Below, one piece after another: positions 29,647 to 37,637 of a stretch of DNA of 64,000 nucleotides. The DNA comes from Moritella sp. JT01. GTDB lineage: Bacteria > Pseudomonadota > Gammaproteobacteria > Enterobacterales > Moritellaceae. The stretch lies in NCBI RefSeq assembly GCF_001574435.1, contig NZ_LOCN01000007.1:473186-537185 (forward strand). The letters are read 5' to 3'. Below the pieces are notes generated by a model. The model saw nothing but the letters and a program-made list of their open reading frames with translations, was not told where the DNA came from and searched no databases. The translations under genes and the position numbers were made by a program. Numbering within the stretch: position 1 is the first letter of the stretch; each line of letters begins with the position of its first letter.

Positions 29647-32385
29647 ATGTCATTGAATACACAAACTGCAGCTTATGTTGATAATTCTGATTATGAAATT
29701 CGTCCAACTCAAGCTATACATGAATTACTAAAATTGGCCACAGGTAAAGTAGAACATACTTCTTCTGATACTTCGTTAGTATTATCAACAGAAGCGATAA
29801 TTTCAATTCAAACTTATGCGAACAGTGGTGCATCATTACCGATAAACCTTGCTCAAGTTAAGCAATTTTTAGGTGACTATGAATGTGATATCGCTGGGTT
29901 AACGAATGTTGAATTGCTCGCCTCATATATTGCAATTCGTGATAATGGTCAATTGTGGAATCCGATTAAAGCGGATCTATTATCAACAGCTGCAGATCTT
30001 GATAGTTTTGCTGACACGATGAATTATAAGGGTGATAAGATACTTGGCTTCTTATCTGTCATGGTTGAAAAATATTATACGGGGGATTTAGATATAGATG
30101 CGATCTCCTCTGAGCAACTACTTGATGAAGATTTTGTTGCAGAATTTATGAAAAACTTTAATGGTGATGCCGATGCTGTCGGAGAAGATGCAGCCCATCT
30201 CGCCATGTCAGCTAAACTAATCCAAACGCTGACCAAAGAAGCTACAACATATTACGATAGAAGTATCAAATTACTAGATAAGATCTTAAGTTTTCAAGAT
30301 GGCATAGAAAGCAATTATGATGATGTAAAACATAAAGAATCTACCTGTGATCAACTTGATTTAGATCAGGAATTAGAGGACTTAAAAGTAGAACGTAGAG
30401 AAATAAAAGCAAGAATTCAAACATTAAAAGCAGATTATGATTATAACGTAGGACTCGCATTCAGCGGTATTGTTGGTGGTGTGATTGGTATTGCTATTAC
30501 GGGTGGCATATTTGGTGCTAAAGCAGAAGTTCTCCGTAAACAAATGAACAATAAAAAAGCCGAATTAGATAAAAAAGATAAAGACATAGAAAGTTTAAGT
30601 CGCATGCTTAACGCAGTGACTGCAATTGATGGTCAACTTGAAGGTGTTACAGCTACCATATTACAAGCTGAAAAAGGTGCTAATCAATTAGTTAAATCTT
30701 GGAAGATAATTGTTAATCTATTGGAAAAATCTCACACAGGTTGTGAAGCTATTGTTACTTCTGCAGATTTATGTGATTACTGGATGGCATTTGATGATGT
30801 TGTCCATCCTTGGGCTGATGTTCAAGGGAATGCTCAAATTATTGTTGATCAAATTAACAAGGCGCTAGATACAATTAAAATTGCTCAAAAAGAGCAAGAT
30901 AATTTATTACAAATTCAAGATTCTTCACTTTCTATTGAGCCTAAAGTTGATATTTTAAAATTGAATAAAATCGCCGAGCAAATTAGAGATAACAATAACG
31001 AGCTTGTGAGTTCTGGTGATTATTTAGTGTATCTCGACATTTGTAGAAGGATTTCAGATGATGCAACGACTGCAAAATCAGATACTGAAACGTCTATTCT
31101 AGCGGTTGAAAGTAAAACAAATATAACCGATAGTAGTATGTCTCACCTTAATAATCTCATCCTTCGTAAGTTAAAAGAGTTGGAAACAGAAACAGATCCA
31201 GAACAGATTGAAAATATTAATGTAACGATTAACAGCTTCAGAAAGAAATTTATTAACAAGCTCAATCCGATACTTAATGATATTAACAAGTACGCTGAAG
31301 GACACACTGATTCAGTTAATAACATTATGTTTTTTGAGTTTAAAAATGAATTAACAGATGAGCAAAAAGAACTTGAATCTAAAATTACATTTGTAAATGA
31401 AACAATTGATAAACGTAACTCAGAAATTGCGGATACCACAAAGAAAATTAAGGAATTAGACAAAGCAAGAGAGCTATTGCGTCAATATAATGTTTTTGAT
31501 TTCTTTGCCGATGCGATCCCAAGTCTTGATCAAATAACTGACTTTGTAGAAATACCAGTACCGGAACTGCAAGCGATAGCGGTAAAGTTCGATATATTAT
31601 CTAGCCTAGCTGATGAAGTTGGGAGAGGGTTTAGCTATGACCTAATGGTTGACGCTAGTCAGTTTTTAAATGATGAGCGTGATGTTCTAAATGCTGAACG
31701 AGCAGAACTAAAAGATAAAAAAAGGAAATATGAGCATAATTTATTTACAATTAACATCGTAATAGCGATTGATAAGAACCGTTCCCCATTATGTGTTGAA
31801 TTGACCAATCTGGCCGATTGTTATACTAATTTTGTCAAATCAGTAAATGATCTTGAAAATGAAGATCGTCACTTTAATCGTGTCCTTGAATTATTCATAC
31901 TTATGTCTAGCTATATGGGTGAGCTGGAAGCCGGTGTAGATTCAATTAACAGTCGTTTACGTACCCCTATCACTAATTCTGTTCATCATTTTTCTAGTAT
32001 TAAGGGGATGAGCGAACATGGCGTAATAAAACTGAATAACGTTAATATTACATCAGTGACTGAGCTGCTTAAAGCCGGAGGACAACCTAAAGGTAGAAAA
32101 CAAATAGCCCATGCATCTGGTATTGATGAAAGTACAATTTTAAATTGGCTGAATCGTGCTGATTTAGGTAGGGTCACTGGTATTGATGCACATTATGCTG
32201 ATTTACTGGAAGTCTCTGGCGTTGATACTGTACCAGAGCTTGCTCAGCGAAATGCCGAAAATTTAGTGAAAAAATTAACCGAAGTAAATAATGAAAAGAA
32301 CCTTGTGAGCCATCTCCCTTCAAAAACAACGGTGAGTCAATGGATTCAAGAAGCATCAAAATTACCAAAAGCACTTCACTATTAA
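29647..32385 (+). CDS. Alpha-pore-forming toxin-like fusion: XaxA-like + XaxB-like + DUF4332-like
   Basis: 912 residues from ATG 29647, chosen because AAGGA precedes it; an upstream in-frame start at 29614 lacks one. Residues about 20-430 look like the alpha-xenorhabdolysin A subunit (XaxA/YaxA): long coiled coils around a Gly-rich membrane hairpin at about 265-292 (FSGIVGGVIGIAITGG) followed by IFGAKAE. Residues about 435-790 are a second coiled-coil unit with a less polar middle (FDFFADAIPSLDQITDF, about 615), which resembles the B subunit in layout. Residues about 797-912 match the helix-hairpin-helix type domain DUF4332 (GVDTVPELAQRNAENL, LPSKTTVSQWI). There is no signal peptide, as in the Xax/ClyA toxins. 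Family knowledge: XaxA and XaxB form a two-component pore. That both are fused here, and the DUF4332 end, is inference. Co-transcribed with the next gene. Confidence 0.7.
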   Translation: MSLNTQTAAYVDNSDYEIRPTQAIHELLKLATGKVEHTSSDTSLVLSTEAIISIQTYANSGASLPINLAQVKQFLGDYECDIAGLTNVELLASYIAIRDNGQLWNPIKADLLSTAADLDSFADTMNYKGDKILGFLSVMVEKYYTGDLDIDAISSEQLLDEDFVAEFMKNFNGDADAVGEDAAHLAMSAKLIQTLTKEATTYYDRSIKLLDKILSFQDGIESNYDDVKHKESTCDQLDLDQELEDLKVERREIKARIQTLKADYDYNVGLAFSGIVGGVIGIAITGGIFGAKAEVLRKQMNNKKAELDKKDKDIESLSRMLNAVTAIDGQLEGVTATILQAEKGANQLVKSWKIIVNLLEKSHTGCEAIVTSADLCDYWMAFDDVVHPWADVQGNAQIIVDQINKALDTIKIAQKEQDNLLQIQDSSLSIEPKVDILKLNKIAEQIRDNNNELVSSGDYLVYLDICRRISDDATTAKSDTETSILAVESKTNITDSSMSHLNNLILRKLKELETETDPEQIENINVTINSFRKKFINKLNPILNDINKYAEGHTDSVNNIMFFEFKNELTDEQKELESKITFVNETIDKRNSEIADTTKKIKELDKARELLRQYNVFDFFADAIPSLDQITDFVEIPVPELQAIAVKFDILSSLADEVGRGFSYDLMVDASQFLNDERDVLNAERAELKDKKRKYEHNLFTINIVIAIDKNRSPLCVELTNLADCYTNFVKSVNDLENEDRHFNRVLELFILMSSYMGELEAGVDSINSRLRTPITNSVHHFSSIKGMSEHGVIKLNNVNITSVTELLKAGGQPKGRKQIAHASGIDESTILNWLNRADLGRVTGIDAHYADLLEVSGVDTVPELAQRNAENLVKKLTEVNNEKNLVSHLPSKTTVSQWIQEASKLPKALHY

Positions 32386-32415
32386 TTAAATTATAACTTA
32401 ATAATAACAACTATA

Positions 32416-32446
32416 GCTCCCTTTCAAAATGAAGGGGAGCCTTATT
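32416..32446 (+). terminator. Intercistronic hairpin in toxin-like operon
   Basis: GCTCCCTTTC pairs with GAAGGGGAGC (one G-T pair) across a five-base loop, followed by CTTATT. It lies between the two genes and probably acts as a partial terminator or mRNA stabiliser that lowers expression of the second gene. Confidence 0.5.
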
Positions 32447-32461
32447 AATAAGGTTAAGTTT

Positions 32462-33691
32462 ATGCACCCTACATTAGAAAAAAATACAGCCTTAACTGTG
32501 GACCAAATTTTCACATCCGCTGATTTAATTAATATAAAGAAATATGTCCGTTATTCTGTTCTGGCACCTGATAATTTAAAAAAAACAATTTATTTTCTAG
32601 GTTATAGTAGTACCGAGATAGATATTTTATCTCCAGAAAGTTTTTATGATCTTTTTATGGATGTAAATAACAATGGCCGAGATTGGAATTCATCTATTGA
32701 AGGTAGTTTTAAAGATTGTATCTCTGAAATGAATAAAATTTATAATAAGCATTATGGATTATTAAAATCGGCACTTAAAGAACTTGAAGAATTACTCGAA
32801 AATAGTAACAAGCTGGTTGGCACCACAGCCGTAACATCCTATTTATCAAACATTGAACCAGATCTGACGAATATTCATAACATAATCTTTAACGCTTGGT
32901 ATGATATTAGTTACGCTACAGCTGAAAATGATTCAGCAGCTAGTAGGCTGACTATGTTTAAGGATATTATTGACAAGACTAGGCTAGTTATTCGAAAAAA
33001 GATGGATTACATTCAATATTTACAGGAGGAATCAGTTCGTTCTACGTTGAATCAATTAAATGATGATTTTAATTTTATGTTGAATTTTTCTCTTAATGCA
33101 GAAAAGTCAGCAACAAACTTGTGGGCGCAGTGGCTTACAATCTCAGAAAATATGGACAGTGCACGACGAGCATCAAGTAGTATTAATACACACTCTGATC
33201 TTGTCGATTTATATATTTGTTTGTTAGATGTTGTCCATAAGCTAGAGTCAGCGAATGAGATAAATAGCTATATGAAAGGTTGTTTTGATCAAGCAGAAAT
33301 AGAGTATAGCTATAATTACCCATGTGGATTTGTACCTTTAGGTGATTATCTTGCTAGTAGCCAGGCTGTGCAAGTGGACTTAATTGGGGAATGTAAGAAT
33401 CAGCAGGGTAGATGGACTCCTTTTAATCTAGATTTAACAATGCAAGATCCAGTTAAAACCGAACTACTCTACAAAAACGGAGAGTTAGAACTAGAAAATA
33501 ATTATCCTATTATTAGAGGGTATTGTTATTTTCCAGGAGGTAACTACGCTGAGCACAGCCGAAATGTGAGAGTTATATTAAATGCAAAATGCATGACTAC
33601 GCAGGGTTCATATAGAGATAGCAGTTTAGAACTTACATATGACTTATATCTCAATGTTAAGAATGTGAATGGTGTTTTAACGCGCTATTAG
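32462..33691 (+). CDS. XaxA-like protein without membrane hairpin, with C-terminal CVNH-like lectin domain
   Basis: 409 residues from ATG 32462, which has AAGG eight bases upstream; the in-frame ATG at 32429 lies inside the intercistronic hairpin. The N-terminal 270 residues align with the neighbouring toxin: both have an early stretch with FLG..., NG.(D)W(N) and long helices, then an AEKSATNLWAQW segment matching AEKGANQLVKSW in the neighbour. The Gly-rich membrane hairpin of the neighbour is missing. From about residue 289 the protein becomes beta-rich with two repeats: GECKNQQGRWTPFNLDL... and NAKCMTTQGSYRDSSLEL...VNGVL. This is the pattern of the cyanovirin-N homology (CVNH) domain, a carbohydrate-binding fold. 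No signal peptide. Inferred role: receptor-binding or helper subunit of the pore-forming protein. A terminator follows. Confidence 0.65.
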   Translation: MHPTLEKNTALTVDQIFTSADLINIKKYVRYSVLAPDNLKKTIYFLGYSSTEIDILSPESFYDLFMDVNNNGRDWNSSIEGSFKDCISEMNKIYNKHYGLLKSALKELEELLENSNKLVGTTAVTSYLSNIEPDLTNIHNIIFNAWYDISYATAENDSAASRLTMFKDIIDKTRLVIRKKMDYIQYLQEESVRSTLNQLNDDFNFMLNFSLNAEKSATNLWAQWLTISENMDSARRASSSINTHSDLVDLYICLLDVVHKLESANEINSYMKGCFDQAEIEYSYNYPCGFVPLGDYLASSQAVQVDLIGECKNQQGRWTPFNLDLTMQDPVKTELLYKNGELELENNYPIIRGYCYFPGGNYAEHSRNVRVILNAKCMTTQGSYRDSSLELTYDLYLNVKNVNGVLTRY

Positions 33692-33718
33692 CGTAAATGC
33701 AAAAGTATTAAGATAAGG

Positions 33719-33774
33719 CTGAGATAGCAATGGAACCGTAAGCTCTCGCCTGCTAAGGCTATTCTCAGACTTTT
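33719..33774 (+). terminator. Terminator of toxin-like operon
   Basis: CTGAGATAGC pairs with GCTATTCTCAG (one bulge) across a long loop, followed by ACTTTTT. Confidence 0.6.
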
Positions 33775-33794
33775 TCGATCAAGCAACCATAAAG

Positions 33795-34430
33795 CTACAT
33801 CATAAACATAACAACGGGTTCGAGGTTAAGCCTGAATGATAATACAACATTGCTCAGGTTTAATTTGTCTTCCTCGGCGGCTGTCCAGTGGTAGCCCGCA
33901 CTGATTGTGACGGCCGAGTTAACATGGTATTTAACCCCCACTTTAAATTTCGTCGCGTTATAAATGGATTGGATAGCATCCACTTCATGATCGAGGTTCA
34001 CAAGGTCATATGATACATTAAAGTCGATTTCATACTCAGGTGACGTCGAATACGTTACACCCAATACTGGTGACGTTAATATTGCAATGGTTTTATCTTT
34101 ATCTTGCCCTTCAATCCTTGCGACTAAAGCACTAATACCAAGATTAACTGAACCATATATCTCCGCATATTCATGAACCCTAAATGTCTTTGACAAACCA
34201 ACCGCAATATCCGTTGATTTAGCCGATGCATCGCTGACTTCTGATATGTCACTTTTTTTATCAATGAATGTTTTAAAATGTACATCTTCCAACATTTCAT
34301 TTTCTGTATTCAACGTCCATGTGTCTTCTGCATAGCTCAATTCAATATTACTATGGTAGAAAGACTCCGCGGCAGCCAATGGGCTTAAAAAAACTAAGCT
34401 CGCCGCAGATAAAACAGATTTAATCGACAT
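33795..34430 (-). CDS. Outer-membrane beta-barrel protein
   Basis: 211 residues. Signal peptide MSIKSVLSAASLVFLSPLAAA cleaved near AES, then alternating amphipathic strands typical of a small outer-membrane barrel (for example AEIYGSVNLGISALVARI and TKFKVGVKYHVNSAVTISAGYHW). It ends in M rather than the usual aromatic residue. ATG 34430 is preferred to a TTG one codon earlier. Function unknown; it converges on the toxin-like operon. Confidence 0.75.
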   Translation of the reverse strand: MSIKSVLSAASLVFLSPLAAAESFYHSNIELSYAEDTWTLNTENEMLEDVHFKTFIDKKSDISEVSDASAKSTDIAVGLSKTFRVHEYAEIYGSVNLGISALVARIEGQDKDKTIAILTSPVLGVTYSTSPEYEIDFNVSYDLVNLDHEVDAIQSIYNATKFKVGVKYHVNSAVTISAGYHWTAAEEDKLNLSNVVLSFRLNLEPVVMFMM

Positions 34431-34554
34431 CAATGTCTACTCATCTCTTCATTAAGGTATAACCTTATTATCGACAGGCAGAACAATTACTCCAGTTAAA
34501 ATTACAAAAAACACGCAACTTAATGAAAAGTAAGGCGCGTTTGTTATCAAAATG

Positions 34555-34668
34555 CTATTTATGCCAGCGTTTAAAGAGCAGTGATGTATTGATACCACCA
34601 AAGGCGAAGTTATTAGTCATCACAACATCAGTTATTAGGCGACAATTAGCTTGTCCGGTCGTATTGCC
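34555..34668 (-). pseudogene. C-terminal remnant of a beta-ketoacyl-ACP synthase
   Basis: An open frame without start whose last 22 residues are VVMTNNFAFGGINTSLLFKR followed by WHK and a stop. The NNFAFGG(I/V)NTSL signature is the C-terminal His/Phe loop region of FabB/FabF-type ketosynthases, and the wording is like the FabB-type enzymes of aryl polyene clusters. Everything upstream is gone; a stop codon interrupts the frame about 38 codons before the end. The remnant sits on the same strand as the biosynthetic operon and about 125 bases from the IS66 end. Confidence 0.6.
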
Positions 34669-34792
34669 TCATTAAAAAAACATACTACATTTAAAGATTT
34701 GTTACCGCATATGAAAGTAAGAATCAAATGACATAACAGGCTAGAAGCTCCTTTAGTAGTATGATGTTTCCTACTGATTGAGTTCACTTTCC

Positions 34793-34809
34793 GTAAGCGT
34801 CTGGCCAAC
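34793..34809 (+). repeat. IS66 left inverted repeat
   Basis: GTAAGCGTCTGGCCAAC; differs at one base from the reverse complement of the right end at 37189-37205. Confidence 0.85.
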
Positions 34810-34873
34810 CACACCTTCATCTAATTTCTGATCTCAGTTATGTTATTTCCAAGTTAAACAAAAGGAAATAACA

Positions 34874-35173
34874 ATGAAAATATCGCGCAATCAAACACAA
34901 TGGCAAACCCTAATACAAAATCAGCAAACCAGTGGGTTAACTGTTTCAGATTACTGCCAGCAACATCACTTACCAACGTCGAGCTTCTACGCTTTCAAGA
35001 AAAAACTAGGGTTAGCATCAAGTAGCTTTGTTCGCGCTAAAGTGACGCAGCAGATAGAATTTATTGAAGAGCAGCAACAGCCAATCACACTCTCGGTTGG
35101 TAAGGCAAACGTCAGTTTGCCTGCAACAACTCCCGCCACATACTTGGCTCAAATACTGCGTGAGTTGAACTAA
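34874..35173 (+). CDS. tnpA: IS66 accessory protein TnpA
   Basis: 99 residues with a helix-turn-helix of the IS66 Orf1/TnpA type (SGLTVSDYCQQHHLPTSSFYAFKKKL). Required with TnpB for IS66 transposition; exact role unclear. GGAAATAAC precedes the ATG. Its stop overlaps the tnpB start. Confidence 0.9.
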   Translation: MKISRNQTQWQTLIQNQQTSGLTVSDYCQQHHLPTSSFYAFKKKLGLASSSFVRAKVTQQIEFIEEQQQPITLSVGKANVSLPATTPATYLAQILRELN

Positions 35174-35520
35174 TGCAATCCTTTATTGAACCATCAGCCG
35201 TTTTTTTACACCGTGATTTTGTCGACTTTCGAAAATCAATAAACGGGTTAGCTGCCATTGTTGAAGATGAGCTTAATCGTGACGCTTACACGGGAGAATT
35301 GTTTGTATTTTGCAATAAAGCCAAAGACAAACTAAAAATATTGTATTGGGATAAGACTGGTTTTGCACTTTGGTATAAACGCCTCGAAAAGCAAAAATTC
35401 AAATGGCCGAGTAACATCGATTGCAATGAATTTGAATTAACGGATGAACAATTTAAGTGGCTGCTATCAGGATTTGATGTACTTGGTCACCAAGAGTTAC
35501 AGTATCAATCGATGATCTAA
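35173..35520 (+). CDS. tnpB: IS66 accessory protein TnpB
   Basis: 115 residues matching the IS66 Orf2/TnpB family: VDFRKSINGLAAIVEDEL, LFVFCNKAKDKLKILYWDKTGFALWYKRLEK. Overlaps tnpA by one base (translational coupling). Confidence 0.93.
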   Translation: MQSFIEPSAVFLHRDFVDFRKSINGLAAIVEDELNRDAYTGELFVFCNKAKDKLKILYWDKTGFALWYKRLEKQKFKWPSNIDCNEFELTDEQFKWLLSGFDVLGHQELQYQSMI

Positions 35521-35629
35521 CGCGATCAGTTTTGTCATGTCTGAGTAGTCAACGATCGTTGACGCTCTCCCCTTGTACTAATTGGCGTCAAAAGCAGTTT
35601 CATTGTCATAAATTTGCTAAAATGAGCAA

Positions 35630-37183
35630 ATGAAACTTGATGCGAACTTATTACCAGACGACCCTGAACGGCTTAAGGAAATGTTACTTGAGTTGCAGCT
35701 ACTCGTGACTCAAAAAGACAGTGAGTTAGCTGAAAAAGATAAAGAGCTCAATAAAAAAGATGTAATTTATCAGGAGTTGCTCGAACGTTATAATATAAAA
35801 CTGGCTAACGAATACGGTAAAAAATCAGAAAAGATGCCAGGTGCTGATGAAGTATTTAATGAAGCGGAAGTGACGCTTGATGAACAAGACGAACAGCTAT
35901 TAGCGAGCGTATCAACTGAAGAAAAAATAGAGCCAAAGCGCAAACCATTACCGCCAGAACTCCCACGAAAAGAAGTTATCATTGATATTGATGACACAGA
36001 TAAAACATGTGATTGTTGCCGTAACCCTTTACATAAAATGGGCGAAAGTAGCAGCGAAACCCTTGAATTTGTACCTGCTCATATTAAAGTCATCAAAACT
36101 ATTCGTCCGAAATATACTTGTCGCCATTGTGAACGAAAAGGTATTGAAAATCATATAAAGATGGCGCCGATGCCAGCCACGCCAATCCCTAAAAGTATTG
36201 CTACCGTGAGTTTGCTGAGCCAAATCATCACCTGTAAATATCAATTTGGTTTACCACTTTATCGACAAGAAACAATGTTGAGTGACATCGGTATTGAGTT
36301 GAGTCGTCAAACGATGTCGAGCTGGATATTACGTTGTGCAACATTGCTTGAACCTTTATACATGCGCTTGAAAACAACATTGCGAGCTGAGCCAGCTATT
36401 CATGCGGATGAAACGCCACTAAAAGTAATCAAAGCCGAAAAAGCGACAAGCTATATGTGGGTATATTGCTGTGGAACAGATGCATTAGGCAGTAACACCA
36501 ATATAGTGTTATTCGATTATCATAATAGTCGTAGAGCCCAATGTGCGATCGATTTTCTTGATGGTTACGAAGGTTACATGCACGTTGATGGATATAAAGC
36601 TTATGAATCAACGCAAGCAACATTGGTTGCCTGTCTTGCGCATATCCGCCGTAAATTCATTGATGTTAAAAAGGTGCAAGGCAAAAAGAAAACAGGGAAA
36701 GTGGATGTCGCATTAAATTTAATTGGTAAGTTATACGGAATAGAAAAACGCATTAAAGGAAAATCAGTCAAAGACAAATTTACCATTCGGCAATCAGAAG
36801 CCAAGCCTATTGTAAAGATATTATATGACTGGCTCATCGAACACAAAGAAAAAATCCCACCCAAAAGCAAACTTGGCGAAGCGATTAGCTACAGCTTAAA
36901 CCAATTTGAAAAATTCCAGCGCTACCTTGAAGATGGCAGGTTAAACATCGACAATAACCGAGCGGAACGGGCGGTAAAGCCCTTTGTAATAGGTCGTAAG
37001 GCTTGGCTATTCTCGTACACCAATACTGGTGCGAACGCGAGTGCGATTTTATATAGTTTGGTTGAAACAGCAAAAGCGAATAATCTTATTGTTCATGATT
37101 ATATTGCAACCTGCTTGCAGCAGATTGCTGAAAAGCCGAATGATCTTGACGCGTTGCTGCCATGGAATATTAAACGTAGCTAG
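35630..37183 (+). CDS. tnpC: IS66 transposase TnpC
   Basis: 517 residues. N-terminal coiled coil (about 20-60), a zinc-finger (CDCC ... CRHC), and the DDE catalytic core with the two Asp in HADETPLKV and [11 protein letters not shown] and the Glu in [11 protein letters not shown], then the IS66 C-terminal segment ending LPWNIKRS. Full length for the family, no frameshift. Confidence 0.93.
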   Translation: MKLDANLLPDDPERLKEMLLELQLLVTQKDSELAEKDKELNKKDVIYQELLERYNIKLANEYGKKSEKMPGADEVFNEAEVTLDEQDEQLLASVSTEEKIEPKRKPLPPELPRKEVIIDIDDTDKTCDCCRNPLHKMGESSSETLEFVPAHIKVIKTIRPKYTCRHCERKGIENHIKMAPMPATPIPKSIATVSLLSQIITCKYQFGLPLYRQETMLSDIGIELSRQTMSSWILRCATLLEPLYMRLKTTLRAEPAIHADETPLKVIKAEKATSYMWVYCCGTDALGSNTNIVLFDYHNSRRAQCAIDFLDGYEGYMHVDGYKAYESTQATLVACLAHIRRKFIDVKKVQGKKKTGKVDVALNLIGKLYGIEKRIKGKSVKDKFTIRQSEAKPIVKILYDWLIEHKEKIPPKSKLGEAISYSLNQFEKFQRYLEDGRLNIDNNRAERAVKPFVIGRKAWLFSYTNTGANASAILYSLVETAKANNLIVHDYIATCLQQIAEKPNDLDALLPWNIKRS

Positions 37184-37188
37184 GTGTC

Positions 37189-37205
37189 GTTGCCCAGACG
37201 CTTAC
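37189..37205 (-). repeat. IS66 right inverted repeat
   Basis: GTTGCCCAGACGCTTAC, reverse complement GTAAGCGTCTGGGCAAC, matching the left end with one mismatch. Confidence 0.85.
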
Positions 37206-37206
37206 G

Positions 37207-37491
37207 GAAAAACTGAGGCGTTATCTTTATTCGGGTGAATTAGGGATTGATAATAACGTCACCGAACGAGACATCAGGCCATTTACCACAGGTCGGAAAA
37301 ATTGGATGTTCAGCCAATCAGTGGATGGTGCAGATGCAAGCGCAGTACTTTACAGTATTGTGATGACTTGCCGTGCAAACGATATAAATCCGTATTTATA
37401 TTTCCAAAAACTCTTCACAGAACTGCCACAACGGGATGAATTTGCTGATTTAAGTGATTTATTACCCTGGAATGCAGGCCTAGAAGCCTGA
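37207..37491 (+). pseudogene. C-terminal fragment of a second, different IS66 TnpC
   Basis: The frame runs directly out of the right end of the complete IS66 element and encodes the last ~94 residues of another IS66 transposase: [20 protein letters not shown] with the catalytic Glu, [19 protein letters not shown], ending [10 protein letters not shown]. It differs clearly from the intact TnpC (for example [11 protein letters not shown] against [11 protein letters not shown]), so it belongs to another IS66 subgroup. Confidence 0.85.
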
Positions 37492-37511
37492 TGATATCAG
37501 GCTTGACCGCT

Positions 37512-37526
37512 TAACCAACCGCTTAC
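37512..37526 (-). repeat. Right inverted repeat of the older IS66 element
   Basis: The sequence ending CCAACCGCTTAC reads GTAAGCGGTTGG on the other strand, a typical IS66 terminus, placed about 20 bases after the stop of the TnpC fragment. It marks the outer end of the older element. Confidence 0.65.
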
Positions 37527-37637
37527 GTTAATACCTAGACATAACTCTGATTTATGTTAATTTATCCAACATCCGTTTTCCTTACCCCTAATAGGGACTA
37601 ACAGCAATTGACCAAGCGCTTATCTTACCTACCCAGA

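Larger units (their letters stand above)
34789..37209 (+). mobile_element. IS66-family insertion sequence, complete
   Basis: About 2.4 kb with the standard tnpA-tnpB-tnpC order and terminal inverted repeats starting GTAAGCGTCTGG, the classical 5'-GTAA end of IS66 elements. All three genes are intact, so the element could be active. The four bases outside each GTAA end are also complementary (TTCC / GGAA). I see no matching 8-base target duplication, so the right and left flanks were probably not joined before insertion. Confidence 0.88.

Noticed and set aside
32429-32461. Upstream ATG for the CVNH-like protein
   Set aside because: It lies within the stem-loop between the genes and lacks a ribosome site; ATG 32462 fits better.
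37029-37238. 69-codon plus-strand frame crossing the IS66 right end
   Set aside because: Different frame from both TnpC sequences; chance overlap.
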